From contig NTXX01000008.1 of NCBI GenBank assembly GCA_002559145.1, positions 99,037 to 163,036 on the forward strand: a DNA stretch of 64,000 nt, given 5' to 3'. The notes beneath the pieces were generated by a model. That model saw only the letters and a list, made by a program, of their open reading frames with translations. It did not search any database and had not been told where the DNA came from. This DNA is from Bacillus sp. AFS006103. GTDB taxonomy: Bacteria > Bacillota > Bacilli > Bacillales > Cytobacillaceae. The translations under genes and the position numbers were made by a program. Below are positions 52,297 to 60,343 of the stretch, one piece after another; position 1 is the first letter of the stretch, and each line of letters starts with the position of its first letter.

Positions 52297-52318
52297 ATCT
52301 TAAGATTCACTCGATAAT
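52297..52318 (+). promoter_or_regulatory. Palindrome and -10-like element upstream of the DUF4405 gene
   Basis: ATCTTAAGAT (52297-52306) is a perfect palindrome, preceded by TTAAGTTAAGC, and a GATAAT (52313-52318) follows. The site could be bound by a response regulator. No -35 is convincing. Confidence 0.35.
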
Positions 52319-52363
52319 ATAAGAGTCAGTTAGCGTAACGTTTTGAATTAGGAGGAAAATTAT

Positions 52364-53182
52364 ATGAAAAAGAATTATACAAAAATTGTACTGGATTTGA
52401 TGCTGGCAATCACTTTTGTATTGCTAATGAATCCGAGAGTATTTGACGGATTACCGTTTCATGAAATAGTTGGTTTAATAATTGGGGTGGCCATTCTTTT
52501 CCACATCGGGCTGAACTATCAATGGGTTGTAAAAACGACTAAAAATATTTTGGACCCTAAGCTTCCCAAAAAAACTCGATTTAGTTATTTGTTAAATGTA
52601 TTGCTCTTAATTTCGATGGCAGCTGTCATTATAACGGGTATCTTAATATCGAAGGTAGTTCTTCCAAGCCTTGCCATTCAAGGGAGTCATACGCTTCGTG
52701 AACTCCACGGCTTATCTGCGGACGCAACACTGGCATTTGTTGGTCTTCATGTTGGAGTACATTGGCAATGGGTAATGAGTATATGCAAAAAGTCTTTTAA
52801 ATCCAAGACAGGAAAACTAAGGAAGGGTGTTCTTGTTTCAGTAGTTCTTTCAATTGCCATTTTGGCAGGGGGTATTCAATGGTTTTCCTCAACAACCTCT
52901 TCAAACAATAGTTTTAAGCAGGAACAAATGCAACAAAGTGGACAATCCTCCAGTGCGAGCACTGAGGATACAACAAATACACAGCAAGGTCCGACTCAAG
53001 AAGATTTTCGCGAAGGAAAAATGCATGGAAAAGGGGGGCATGGTGGTAGCAGCAACCCGTTTCTCGTAGTTCTGAACTATTTTGCGATTTGGGCAGCTAT
53101 CATCATTCCTACTTATTATCTAGAAAAGCGACTGTTAAGGAATAAACGAAAATCCAAGCGGTTGGATCCGCAACCTTCATAA
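52364..53182 (+). CDS. DUF4405 family b-type-cytochrome-like membrane protein
   Basis: This 272-residue protein has four core transmembrane helices (about 8-165) with histidines placed for heme ligation: LFHIGLNYQWVVK (about 47), LRELHGLSADATLAFVGLHV (about 110-125) and VHWQWVMS. A disordered Gln/Ser/Thr-rich loop (about 180-215) and a His/Gly-rich KMHGKGGHGG stretch precede a last transmembrane helix. The His/Gly stretch could bind metal. AGGAGG precedes the ATG. A role as quinone or Fe3+ reductase is typical for related folds but not shown here. Confidence 0.75.
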   Translation: MKKNYTKIVLDLMLAITFVLLMNPRVFDGLPFHEIVGLIIGVAILFHIGLNYQWVVKTTKNILDPKLPKKTRFSYLLNVLLLISMAAVIITGILISKVVLPSLAIQGSHTLRELHGLSADATLAFVGLHVGVHWQWVMSICKKSFKSKTGKLRKGVLVSVVLSIAILAGGIQWFSSTTSSNNSFKQEQMQQSGQSSSASTEDTTNTQQGPTQEDFREGKMHGKGGHGGSSNPFLVVLNYFAIWAAIIIPTYYLEKRLLRNKRKSKRLDPQPS

Positions 53183-53195
53183 ATCTATTTGAACC

Positions 53196-53235
53196 AAGCC
53201 CTACTAAATATATGGTAGGGCTTTTTATATTTTTG
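53196..53235 (+). terminator. Intrinsic terminator of the DUF4405 gene
   Basis: AGCCCTAC (53197-53204) pairs with GTAGGGCT (53215-53222), followed by TTTTATATTTTT. Confidence 0.88.
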
Positions 53236-53343
53236 TAAAAGTATCTCTGGTTTAGAAACGAATGGAAATTCTAATACTACAGATAACGATCATACTGTTG
53301 TGATGTTTGATTAGGTGGAGAATGGCTAAGGAGAGATGCAAAT

Positions 53344-54051
53344 TTGGATTCATTTTACCGTGCGTTATTGATTTTTGTGGTAGGATACTTGTTTTTAAGG
53401 TTAACCGGAAAAAAAGCTGTTGCTCAAATGCACTCTTTCGATTTATTGTATATTCTTGTCCTCACCAATATTATCAGCAGTCCAGTAGAGGTTAATAATA
53501 CAGGAAAGGCGATTATCTATGCTGGAATTGTCGTCATTCTATATAAGGTATTTACACGTTTATCCCTACATAATAAATTAAGATGGATCTTATATGAAAG
53601 TCCAACAGTATTAATCCAAAACGGAGATATAGATCGGAAAGGACTAAAAAAGGTGCGTATGCCTATCAATCAATTATTGTCCCATTTAAGAGAAAAAGGG
53701 TACACCGATACTCAAAACATTGCCATTGCCGTAATGGAGGGAACAGGGAGCATAAGTGTGATTCCCAAATCGGACTTTCGACCAGTTCAACCTAGTGATT
53801 TAAAGTTACATGTAAAAAAAGAATACCTTCCGATCCCACTGATAATGGATGGTCAAATCGTTCATCATAATTTAAAATATCTGCAATTAGATTGTAGTTG
53901 GGTTATTGCCGAAATCGAAAAAATGGGTGAAAAAATAGAAAATATTACATTAGCAACTTATTTGGAAGATGGAAAGGTATATATAGATAATAATGAAAAA
54001 AAGGATCATAAAGGCGATCCCTATTACTACAAGCCGGGGAGGGAAAATTGA
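53344..54051 (+). CDS. DUF421 (YetF family) membrane protein
   Basis: This 235-residue protein has three N-terminal transmembrane helices (about 1-75) and a cytosolic DUF421 domain, with FLRLTGKKAVAQMHSFDLLY and YESPTVLIQNGDIDRKGLKK as family segments. In several Bacillus spores YetF-like proteins sit in the inner membrane. The start is TTG at 53344 with AGGAGAG upstream. It is monocistronic. Confidence 0.85.
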   Translation: MDSFYRALLIFVVGYLFLRLTGKKAVAQMHSFDLLYILVLTNIISSPVEVNNTGKAIIYAGIVVILYKVFTRLSLHNKLRWILYESPTVLIQNGDIDRKGLKKVRMPINQLLSHLREKGYTDTQNIAIAVMEGTGSISVIPKSDFRPVQPSDLKLHVKKEYLPIPLIMDGQIVHHNLKYLQLDCSWVIAEIEKMGEKIENITLATYLEDGKVYIDNNEKKDHKGDPYYYKPGREN

Positions 54052-54260
54052 TTATACTGTGGATAGGAATTCTTAAAATAGGTTTAGGAAAATGAAAAGT
54101 ACCCGGTAGTCACAATTTGGCAGTGAAAATAAACAACCTTTTACCTTTTACCTTTAACATTAATGAGTTTGTCCTTATAAAAATCATAGTGAAAGAGCCC
54201 TTCCCAAATTAATTGACTTAACATAAATTGTAAGGAATAAATCTAAAGGGGGTCAATTAA

Positions 54261-54398
54261 ATGTTTGGATATGGTGGATACGGCGGATTTGGTGGTTGTG
54301 GTGGCTATGGCTACGGCGGTGGCTACGGGGGCGGTTTTGCTTTAATCGTTGTTTTATTTATCTTGCTAATCATAGTTGGAGCATCGATCTGTTTTTAA
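54261..54398 (+). CDS. YjcZ-family glycine-rich sporulation miniprotein
   Basis: This 45-residue protein has a Gly/Tyr-rich N-terminal half (MFGYGGYGGFGGCGGYGYGG) and a single C-terminal hydrophobic helix (FALIVVLFILLIIVGA). This is the hallmark of YjcZ/SscA-type miniproteins of spore-formers. AAGGGGG lies 6-8 bp before the ATG. Such proteins are made in sporulating cells and sit in spore membranes or coat. A terminator follows. Confidence 0.9.
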   Translation: MFGYGGYGGFGGCGGYGYGGGYGGGFALIVVLFILLIIVGASICF

Positions 54399-54420
54399 GA
54401 AAAATAATTACACGTAGCTT

Positions 54421-54448
54421 AAAAAAGCCCTTTATGGGCTTTTTTTTG
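54421..54448 (+). terminator. Intrinsic terminator of the YjcZ-family gene
   Basis: AAAAGCCC (54423-54430) and GGGCTTTT (54436-54443) form a stem around TTTAT with a T-run. Confidence 0.9.
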
Positions 54449-54590
54449 AACTTTACCACATTTTCATTCATGTAACCAAATTTTGGTGAGCTTTTTTTAT
54501 TTAAAATAAGCACATGACTATACACTTTTAATAATTGAAAATATTGTATTAGTACACCGAGCCAAATATTTTTAATTTTTTACCTCCAAA

Positions 54591-54619
54591 GAACGTTTGC
54601 CTATTAGGCAGACGTTTTT
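54591..54619. terminator. Second terminator-like hairpin before the sulfur operon
   Basis: AACGTTTGCCT (54592-54602) pairs with AGGCAGACGTT with one mismatch, followed by TTTC. No gene lies between it and the previous terminator, so it may be a relic or act on the minus strand. Confidence 0.55.
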
Positions 54620-54688
54620 CTGTTTTTTATGTATCAACTTTAGTATCGCTATATTTTTGTCGAAAATGTGAAGTTTTCACCATAGGAC

Positions 54689-54747
54689 TTTACATATTTT
54701 TAAAAGATTATATAATACCCCTATAGGTATAAAACCCATAGGGGTAT
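54689..54747 (+). promoter_or_regulatory. Promoter and two CstR-like operators of the CoA-disulfide reductase gene
   Basis: TTTACA (54689-54694) and TATAAT (54711-54716) are 16 bp apart. ATACCCCTATAGGTAT (54715-54730) overlaps the -10 and start region, and AACCCATAGGGGTAT (54733-54747) follows. Both match the G/C-tract-flanked AT-centre palindromes bound by CsoR/CstR proteins. The regulator gene lies about 2.7 kb downstream. Confidence 0.75.
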
Positions 54748-54809
54748 ACCTAATGAGAAATTAGATTAAGAAGAAAGTAATTAACTTATATAAATTTGGA
54801 GGGAATAAC

Positions 54810-56753
54810 ATGACACAAAAAATTATCATCGTAGGTGGAGTAGCTGGTGGAGCGACAGCAGCTGCAAGATTAAGAAGAATTAGTGAAGATGTTGATATAA
54901 TACTAGTTGAACGGGGAGAGCACATTTCATTTGCCAATTGCGGTTTGCCGTACTATATTGGTGAAACAATCAAGGATCGAAGTAAATTATTAGTGCAAAC
55001 TGTAAAAGGAATGTCGGAACGATTTAACCTTGACATTCGCAATTTAAGCGAAGTCATATCCATTAATCCTGAAGTCAAAAACGTAACGATAAAGAACATA
55101 CAAACTGGTGAAATGTACGAGGAATCTTATGACAAGTTATTATTATCACCAGGAGCAAGACCCATTGTACCGCCTATCCCTGGGATAAATGATAATCAGA
55201 CTTTATTTACGTTAAGAAATATTCCCGATACGGATAAAATTAAAAACTATGTTGATTCTCATAATCCTAAAAAGGCAGTCGTAATCGGTGGAGGATTTAT
55301 TGGGATTGAAATGGCTGAAAATCTTGTTGATCGAGGGATAGAAGTTACAATTATTGAAATGGCTAATCAAATTATGGCTCCGATTGACTTTGAAATGGCA
55401 AGTATCTTACACACGCATTTAAAAGAAAAAGGCGTGAAGTTACTCCTAGAAAATGGTGTCGAGTCATTTGCCGATCAAGGTAAGAAGATTATTCTTTCTA
55501 ATGGAATAGAAATTGAAACAGAAATGACAATTCTTTCTATTGGAGTCAGACCGGAAAATGAATTAGCCAAGGTTGCTGGATTGGAGCTAGGAGAGCGTGG
55601 AGGAATCGTTGTTAATGAATTTCTTCAAACTACTAATGAGGATATTTATGCAGTTGGGGATGCAGTAGAGGTTGTTGATTATATTAGCGGTACAAAGGCA
55701 ATGATCCCACTTGCAGGACCAGCAAACCGACAAGGACGCATTGCGGCAAATAATATGATGGGCAAAAAGGAAAAGTATCAAGGGACATTGGGTACATCAA
55801 TCGCTAAGGTGTTTGACTTAACTATTGCAGCAACTGGTAACAATGAAAAAACACTTAGACGCTTAGGGGTTCCATATGAAGTGGTTCATATTCATCCAAG
55901 CTCTCATGCCGGGTATTATCCAGGAGCAGCACCAATAGCTTTAAAACTTATCTTTGACAAAGAAACAGGCAAAATTTTTGGTGCACAAGCTGTAGGAGCG
56001 GATGGGGTTGATAAGCGTATTGACGTTATCGCAACTGCCATTTTAGGTGGATTAACGGTTGAAGATTTAACAAATCTTGAATTGTCTTACGCACCACCAT
56101 ATTCTTCAGCAAAAGATCCTGTGAATATGGCTGGATATGTAGCTTCTAATATCATGGTAGGCGAATTGGAAATGATTCAGTGGCACGAAGTAGATGCGAT
56201 CGTTGCTGCTGGAGGAATATTAATAGACGTTCGTGAACCAATGGAGCGCGAATTTGGATTTATTGAAGGATCCATCAATATTCCGCTAAATGATTTAAGA
56301 TGTAAAATGACTGAATTACCTCATGATAAACCAATTTATGTTTCATGTCAGGTAGGTTTAAGAGGATATCTGGCCACACGTATCTTGAATAATAGTGGGT
56401 TTAAAGCTATTAATTTAGATGGTGGATGGAAAACTTATTCCTCTGTGTACGGAAGCAATCTAAACAAAAATGTTGAAACAACAACAAATGATCGTGGAGA
56501 AACAGTTATAGAAAACCAAAATGAGATAAAGGTTGATACAGTGTTGGATGTTACTGGATTAACCTGTCCAATGCCAATTATTAAGCTTAAAAAAGGTATT
56601 GAGTCATTAGATAGTGGACAAGTAATAGAGCTCCAAGTTACTGACAGAGGTGCCCTAAATGACCTCCCAGCTTGGTCGGAAAATGCCGGTCACACCCTGT
56701 TAAAAACAGAACAAAATGAAAATGCCATTAAATTTTGGATTAAAAAGAAATAA
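54810..56753 (+). CDS. CoA-disulfide/polysulfide reductase fused to rhodanese and TusA domains
   Basis: This 647-residue flavoenzyme has three modules. Residues about 1-445 are a CoA-disulfide reductase-type oxidoreductase: FAD motif VGGVAGG (8-14), redox Cys44 in SFANCGLPYY, the second Rossmann VIGGGFIGIEMAE and the FAD-binding IYAVGDAVEV. Residues about 455-545 are a rhodanese domain with Cys513 (YVSCQVGLRGY). Residues about 570-647 are a TusA-like domain with Cys586 (GLTCPMPIIK). The enzyme would reduce CoA persulfide or polysulfide with NAD(P)H and pass sulfane sulfur along its own chain. The promoter carries CstR-like operators. Confidence 0.92.
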   Translation: MTQKIIIVGGVAGGATAAARLRRISEDVDIILVERGEHISFANCGLPYYIGETIKDRSKLLVQTVKGMSERFNLDIRNLSEVISINPEVKNVTIKNIQTGEMYEESYDKLLLSPGARPIVPPIPGINDNQTLFTLRNIPDTDKIKNYVDSHNPKKAVVIGGGFIGIEMAENLVDRGIEVTIIEMANQIMAPIDFEMASILHTHLKEKGVKLLLENGVESFADQGKKIILSNGIEIETEMTILSIGVRPENELAKVAGLELGERGGIVVNEFLQTTNEDIYAVGDAVEVVDYISGTKAMIPLAGPANRQGRIAANNMMGKKEKYQGTLGTSIAKVFDLTIAATGNNEKTLRRLGVPYEVVHIHPSSHAGYYPGAAPIALKLIFDKETGKIFGAQAVGADGVDKRIDVIATAILGGLTVEDLTNLELSYAPPYSSAKDPVNMAGYVASNIMVGELEMIQWHEVDAIVAAGGILIDVREPMEREFGFIEGSINIPLNDLRCKMTELPHDKPIYVSCQVGLRGYLATRILNNSGFKAINLDGGWKTYSSVYGSNLNKNVETTTNDRGETVIENQNEIKVDTVLDVTGLTCPMPIIKLKKGIESLDSGQVIELQVTDRGALNDLPAWSENAGHTLLKTEQNENAIKFWIKKK

Positions 56754-56768
56754 AAAGGACTATCCATT

Positions 56769-56802
56769 AAAGCATGCTCCAATTATAGGGGCTTGCTTTT
56801 TA
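56769..56802 (+). terminator. Intrinsic terminator of the CoA-disulfide reductase gene
   Basis: AAAGCATGCTCC (56769-56780) pairs with GGGGCTTGCTTT with two mismatches, then a T-run. Confidence 0.7.
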
Positions 56803-56906
56803 AATTGTCTTAAAAATATATGGATTAGAACGGGAAAAATATGGTTGGTACCATAAAGCATGGAAAGATAAACTCGAAAGATAATAATCAAGAAAGGAGG
56901 TAATAG

Positions 56907-57080
56907 CTAATGAAGGTTACTTTCGATATAAGACTCTAAAGCTGGATGAAACTCTTTTTGATAGTGATTATCTGGACAAGTTTTAATAACAATTGCTTTT
57001 AAAAAGTTTGATTGTTTTGTTTCTAATACTTTCTTACAGGTTGGACATGTATCCATAAAAAGGCGTTTTAATAATTTCAT
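56907..57080 (-). CDS. Small CxxC protein, unknown function
   Basis: This 57-residue protein (MKLLKRLFMDTCPTCKKVLE, then IVIKTCPDNHYQKEFHPALE) has CPTC and a later Cys-Pro and His, a possible zinc or thiol centre. GGAGGGGT precedes the ATG at 57080. The frame is open further upstream but lacks an RBS. It is opposite in orientation to the sulfur genes but lies between two of them, so a role in the same response is plausible. Its final codons overlap the start of a 9-codon plus-strand frame. Confidence 0.6.
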   Translation of the reverse strand: MKLLKRLFMDTCPTCKKVLETKQSNFLKAIVIKTCPDNHYQKEFHPALESYIESNLH

Positions 57081-57258
57081 AACTGACCCCTCCTTAATTC
57101 CTCTAATCCCTATATATATACTATGAATTATAAGTGTATATTCGGTATTAATCAATAAATTAATCCAAGGAAGGAAGATAATTATATTTAAATTCGATTT
57201 CCTTCTTGGGCGTTTATTGCGGTCATTTTTCTATAAGCAATTTTTTAAGATTATTCTA

Positions 57259-57287
57259 TTGACATTATACCTACAGGGGTATATTAT
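57259..57287 (+). promoter_or_regulatory. Promoter with CstR-like operator upstream of cstR
   Basis: TTGACA (57259-57264) and TATTAT (57282-57287) are 17 bp apart. ATACCTACAGGGGTAT (57267-57282) fills the spacer exactly, the usual position for repression. The gene is therefore likely autoregulated. The rest of the gap (57081-57421) contains no ORF. Confidence 0.8.
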
Positions 57288-57421
57288 ATAGCTTGTCAAT
57301 GACATTAGTTCATTGAAGGAGAATTTAATGATACTATTAATCTTAACTACAATTCATCACCAATAACTAGTAAGGGAAATTTCCTTGAAAATAGAAACTA
57401 ATGGTTAAAGGAGGAAAAACA

Positions 57422-57685
57422 TTGGATTATAATGATCAAATGAAAAACAGAGTAAAACGTATTGAAGGACAGTTACGAGGAATTTTAAAAATGATGGAAG
57501 AAAACAAGGACTGTAAAGAAGTTATTACCCAGTTATCTGCAACTAGAAGTGCCATCGACCGTACTATTGGAGTTATTGTTAGTTCCAATTTAGTGGAATG
57601 TGTTCAAAAAGCAAATGAACAAGGTGAAAAAAGCATGGAAGAAATAGTAAAAGAAGCTGTTAATTTGCTAGTAAAAAGTCGATAA
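57422..57685 (+). CDS. cstR: CsoR/CstR-family persulfide-sensing repressor
   Basis: This 87-residue all-helical repressor is read from TTG at 57422, supported by AAAGGAGG 7 bp upstream; the in-frame ATG at 57401 lies before that RBS. It keeps two cysteines, Cys31 (NKDCKEV) and Cys60 (NLVECV). The position four residues before Cys60, a Cu(I)-binding histidine in CsoR, is Asn56. Loss of that His with both cysteines kept is typical of CstR, which senses persulfides by di- to tetrasulfide cross-links. It probably controls all the ATACC...GGTAT sites in this region. Confidence 0.88.
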   Translation: MDYNDQMKNRVKRIEGQLRGILKMMEENKDCKEVITQLSATRSAIDRTIGVIVSSNLVECVQKANEQGEKSMEEIVKEAVNLLVKSR

Positions 57686-57692
57686 AAAAGGG

Positions 57693-57739
57693 TTGACACC
57701 CTCTTTTATTTTCACTAATATATATACCCATAGGGGTAA
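57693..57739 (+). promoter_or_regulatory. Promoter with CstR-like operator upstream of the TusA gene
   Basis: TTGACA (57693-57698) and TAATAT (57716-57721) are 17 bp apart. ATACCCATAGGGGTAA (57724-57739) covers the start region. AGGGT/ACCCT (about 57689-57702) around TGAC forms a short hairpin followed by CTTTTATTTT that may end the cstR transcript and overlaps the -35. Confidence 0.75.
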
Positions 57740-57772
57740 CGGTAATTATTTTCTAAAGGGAGGAATACAATA

Positions 57773-58000
57773 ATGAATAGTACAAAAGTAGTTGATGCAA
57801 AAGGTTTAGCTTGCCCAATGCCAATTGTTAAAACAAAGAAAGCGATGAATGAACTTGAATCAGGTCAAGTTTTAGAGATTCATACAACAGATAAAGGCGC
57901 TAAGAATGATCTTGCAGCTTGGGCTAAATCAGGTGGTCATGAATTGCTGAAACATGAAGAAGAAAATAGTATCTTAAAGTTTTGGATTAAAAAAGGATAA
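57773..58000 (+). CDS. yrkI: TusA-family sulfur carrier
   Basis: This 75-residue single-domain TusA protein carries sulfane sulfur as a persulfide on the cysteine of KGLACPMPIVK (about residue 14). The TTDKGAKNDLAAWAKSGGHE segment is typical. It matches B. subtilis YrkI in length and motif. GGGAGG precedes the ATG. It starts the long sulfur-relay operon. Confidence 0.9.
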   Translation: MNSTKVVDAKGLACPMPIVKTKKAMNELESGQVLEIHTTDKGAKNDLAAWAKSGGHELLKHEEENSILKFWIKKG

Positions 58001-58018
58001 ATTTTTTTAATTTTAATA

Positions 58019-58034
58019 ATACCTGTATAGGTAT
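58019..58034 (+). promoter_or_regulatory. CstR-like operator between tusA and the first DsrE gene
   Basis: ATACCTGTATAGGTAT is a near-perfect 16-bp palindrome of the same type as the promoter sites, placed inside the operon. It may regulate an internal promoter or act as a roadblock. Confidence 0.75.
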
Positions 58035-58056
58035 TATTTCTTCAGGAGGACAAAAC

Positions 58057-58536
58057 ATGACAGAAAAGAAAAAGACGACAATTGTATTATTTAGTGGTGA
58101 TTACGATAAAGCAATGGCAGCCTATATCATTGCGAATGGTGCAGCTGCTTATGACCATGAAGTAACCATTTTTCATACATTTTGGGGATTAAATGCCCTT
58201 CGCAAAGAGGAAAAGGTCCTGGTGAAAAAAGGATTTATGGAGAAAATGTTTGGCAAAATGATGCCAAGAGGCGCGGATAAAATGGGGCTGTCCAAAATGA
58301 ACTTTGCCGGATTCGGCCCTAAAATGATTAAGGATATTATGAAAAAGCATAACGCGCTTCCTCTGCCGCAATTAATTGAAATGGCGCAGGAACAGGATGT
58401 AAAACTAGTAGCATGTACCATGACAATGGATTTGTTAGGTCTTAAAGAGGAAGAGTTATTAGAATCCATTGAATTTGCCGGAGTTGCTGCGTATTTAGCA
58501 GATGCAGAGGAAGGTAATGTTAATCTATTTATATAA
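58057..58536 (+). CDS. yrkE: DsrE/F/peroxiredoxin-like sulfur-transfer protein (YrkE-like)
   Basis: This 159-residue DsrE-family protein has IVLFSGDYDKAMAAYIIANG at the start and the conserved cysteine in VKLVACTMTMDLLG (about residue 113). The central KMFGKMMPRGADKMGLSKMN insertion is typical of this larger subgroup. It is thought to receive or donate sulfane sulfur to TusA. It resembles B. subtilis YrkE in length. GGAGGA lies upstream of the ATG. Confidence 0.88.
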   Translation: MTEKKKTTIVLFSGDYDKAMAAYIIANGAAAYDHEVTIFHTFWGLNALRKEEKVLVKKGFMEKMFGKMMPRGADKMGLSKMNFAGFGPKMIKDIMKKHNALPLPQLIEMAQEQDVKLVACTMTMDLLGLKEEELLESIEFAGVAAYLADAEEGNVNLFI

Positions 58537-58588
58537 AACGAATTGATAGGGGGGATTCCCCCTACATTCGAGGAGGCTAAGTTAGCAA

Positions 58589-58951
58589 ATGGAATATGTA
58601 AATTATCTTATTATTATAGCAATTTTATTCTTTATGATTAAGCGTTTTTTGCCAACTAAAGGTGTTAACAATATTTCGACAATAGAATTGAAAGCTGAAT
58701 TGAATGACAAGAATAAACAATATGTTGATGTTCGCACACCTGGAGAGTTTAAAGGAAACCATATTAGAGGTTTTAAAAATATCCCCCTTAACCTACTTGC
58801 TGGGAAAGCAGCAAATGAGCTTTCAAAGGATCAGGAAGTTATTGTTATTTGTCAAAGTGGGATGAGAAGCGGGCAGGCTAGTAAGATCCTAAAAAAATTG
58901 GGCTTTTCAAAAGTAACAAATGTCAAAGGCGGAATGAGCGCGTGGTCTTAA
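58589..58951 (+). CDS. Membrane-anchored rhodanese
   Basis: This 120-residue protein has an N-terminal transmembrane helix (about 4-18) and a single rhodanese domain with persulfide Cys in VICQSGMRSGQA (about residue 88). KQYVDVRTPGEFKGNHI opens the domain. GAGGAGG lies upstream. It may deliver sulfane sulfur at the membrane. Confidence 0.88.
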   Translation: MEYVNYLIIIAILFFMIKRFLPTKGVNNISTIELKAELNDKNKQYVDVRTPGEFKGNHIRGFKNIPLNLLAGKAANELSKDQEVIVICQSGMRSGQASKILKKLGFSKVTNVKGGMSAWS

Positions 58952-58975
58952 ACAAAATAGAAGGAGAACGATAAA

Positions 58976-59272
58976 ATGAAACAAATGACAGCAAAAGAGG
59001 TTGAAACATTATTAAACGGTGAAAAGAAATTAAATATCATAGACGTACGTGAAGTGGACGAAGTTGCAGCTGGCAAAATCCCAGGTGCTGTAAACATTCG
59101 ATTAGGATTAGTTGAGTTTCGCATGCATGAATTAGATAAATCAAAAGAGTATATTATGGTATGCCGTTCAGGAGGCAGAAGTGGTCGTGCTGCGCAATTT
59201 CTTGAAAGTTATGGATTTAATGTAATCAACATGGCTGGTGGAATGCTTGCTTGGGAAGGTAAAGTGGAATAA
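58976..59272 (+). CDS. Single-domain rhodanese sulfurtransferase
   Basis: This 98-residue soluble rhodanese has IIDVREVDEVAAGKIPGAVN and active-site Cys in VCRSGGRSGRA (about residue 63), with GGMLAWEGKVE at the end. It lies 24 bp after the membrane-bound rhodanese. GAAGGAGAA precedes the ATG. Confidence 0.9.
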   Translation: MKQMTAKEVETLLNGEKKLNIIDVREVDEVAAGKIPGAVNIRLGLVEFRMHELDKSKEYIMVCRSGGRSGRAAQFLESYGFNVINMAGGMLAWEGKVE

Positions 59273-59290
59273 ATTTTTTTAAGAAAAACA

Positions 59291-59306
59291 ATACCCTTAT
59301 AGGTAT
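59291..59306 (+). promoter_or_regulatory. CstR-like operator upstream of the TusA-rhodanese gene
   Basis: ATACCCTTATAGGTAT sits 16 bp before the ATG of the TusA-rhodanese gene, overlapping the region just before its RBS. Confidence 0.75.
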
Positions 59307-59322
59307 TAAGGAGGATTTTAAA

Positions 59323-59901
59323 ATGGAAAACTTAAAATCAAATGTGATTTTAGATGCCAAAGGATTAGCTTGTCCGATGCCGATTGTTAGGACAAAAAAA
59401 GCAATGAATACCCTGGAGGAAGGACAAGTGTTAGAAGTTCAAGCGACAGACAAAGGATCCAAAGCGGACATGAAGGCATGGGCTGAAAGTACTGGCCATC
59501 AATATTTGGGAACAATTGAAGAAGGCGGAGTATTGAAGCATTATCTTCGCAAATCTTCTAACGACGAAGCAACTGAAAAGAAACACCCAAATGTTATCAA
59601 TAATGAAGACCTTGAGAAAAAAATTGCAGCAAATGAAAACATCGTCATAATCGATGTTAGAGAATCTGCAGAATATGCTTTTAACCATATTCCGAGTGCA
59701 ATCTCCATTCCATTGGGTGAATTGGAAGATAGAATAAATGAATTTAATAAACAGGAAGAAATCATCGTGGTTTGTCGTACAGGAAACCGTAGCGATCTTG
59801 CTGCCCAAAAATTATCGGATAATGGTTTTGCTAACGTCATTAATGTTGTACCAGGAATGATCGGTTGGAATGGTAAAACAACGGGTATTAACAATAAATA
59901 A
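59323..59901 (+). CDS. yrkF: TusA-rhodanese fusion protein (YrkF-like)
   Basis: This 192-residue two-domain protein has TusA (about 1-80, Cys in AKGLACPMPIVR) and rhodanese (about 90-185, Cys in VVCRTGNRSDLA). The order is that of B. subtilis YrkF. Fusion of carrier and sulfurtransferase suggests direct sulfur hand-over. GGAGG precedes the ATG. Confidence 0.92.
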   Translation: MENLKSNVILDAKGLACPMPIVRTKKAMNTLEEGQVLEVQATDKGSKADMKAWAESTGHQYLGTIEEGGVLKHYLRKSSNDEATEKKHPNVINNEDLEKKIAANENIVIIDVRESAEYAFNHIPSAISIPLGELEDRINEFNKQEEIIVVCRTGNRSDLAAQKLSDNGFANVINVVPGMIGWNGKTTGINNK

Positions 59902-59922
59902 GACTATCTGGAGGAAAAAACA

Positions 59923-60318
59923 ATGACTAAGAGAGTAGCAATTATTGCAAGTAATGGTGGATTATTTGATGCATACAAAGTATTTAATATCGCAACAGCG
60001 GCAGCAGCAACTGATCAAGAAGTAGCTATCTTCTTCACATTTGAAGGATTAAACTTAATCCATAGAGAAGCTTCCAAACAGCTACCAATGCCAGAGGGGA
60101 AAGAGCATTTTGCTGATGGCTTTGCAAAAGCAAATGTGCCTTCCATTCCAGAACTAGCTGCAATGGCTCAAGAAATGGGTGTTCAATTTATCGGATGTCA
60201 AATGACTATGGATGTCATGGGATTAGAAAAAGAAAATTTTGTTGATGGAATTGAAGTAGGCGGTGCTGTCACCTTTTTAGAGTTCGCCAAAGATGCGGAT
60301 GTTACCTTAACTTTTTAA
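59923..60318 (+). CDS. DsrE-family sulfur-transfer protein, short form
   Basis: This 131-residue DsrE-type protein (VAIIASNGGLFDAYKVFNIA) has a conserved cysteine in FIGCQMTMDVMG (about residue 92). It is a paralogue of the 58057 gene without its central insertion. TGGAGGAAAA precedes the ATG. It is 21 bp after the TusA-rhodanese gene. Confidence 0.88.
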   Translation: MTKRVAIIASNGGLFDAYKVFNIATAAAATDQEVAIFFTFEGLNLIHREASKQLPMPEGKEHFADGFAKANVPSIPELAAMAQEMGVQFIGCQMTMDVMGLEKENFVDGIEVGGAVTFLEFAKDADVTLTF

Positions 60319-60343
60319 TTAGCAAATTTTTTTAATGATTATA

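Noticed and set aside
53307..53495. 62-codon plus-strand frame starting before the DUF421 gene
   Set aside because: It overlaps the well-supported DUF421 frame in another phase and shows no domain.
56907..57155. Longer form of the small CxxC protein
   Set aside because: The added residues have no RBS and look like translated promoter sequence; the ATG at 57080 has GGAGGGG upstream.
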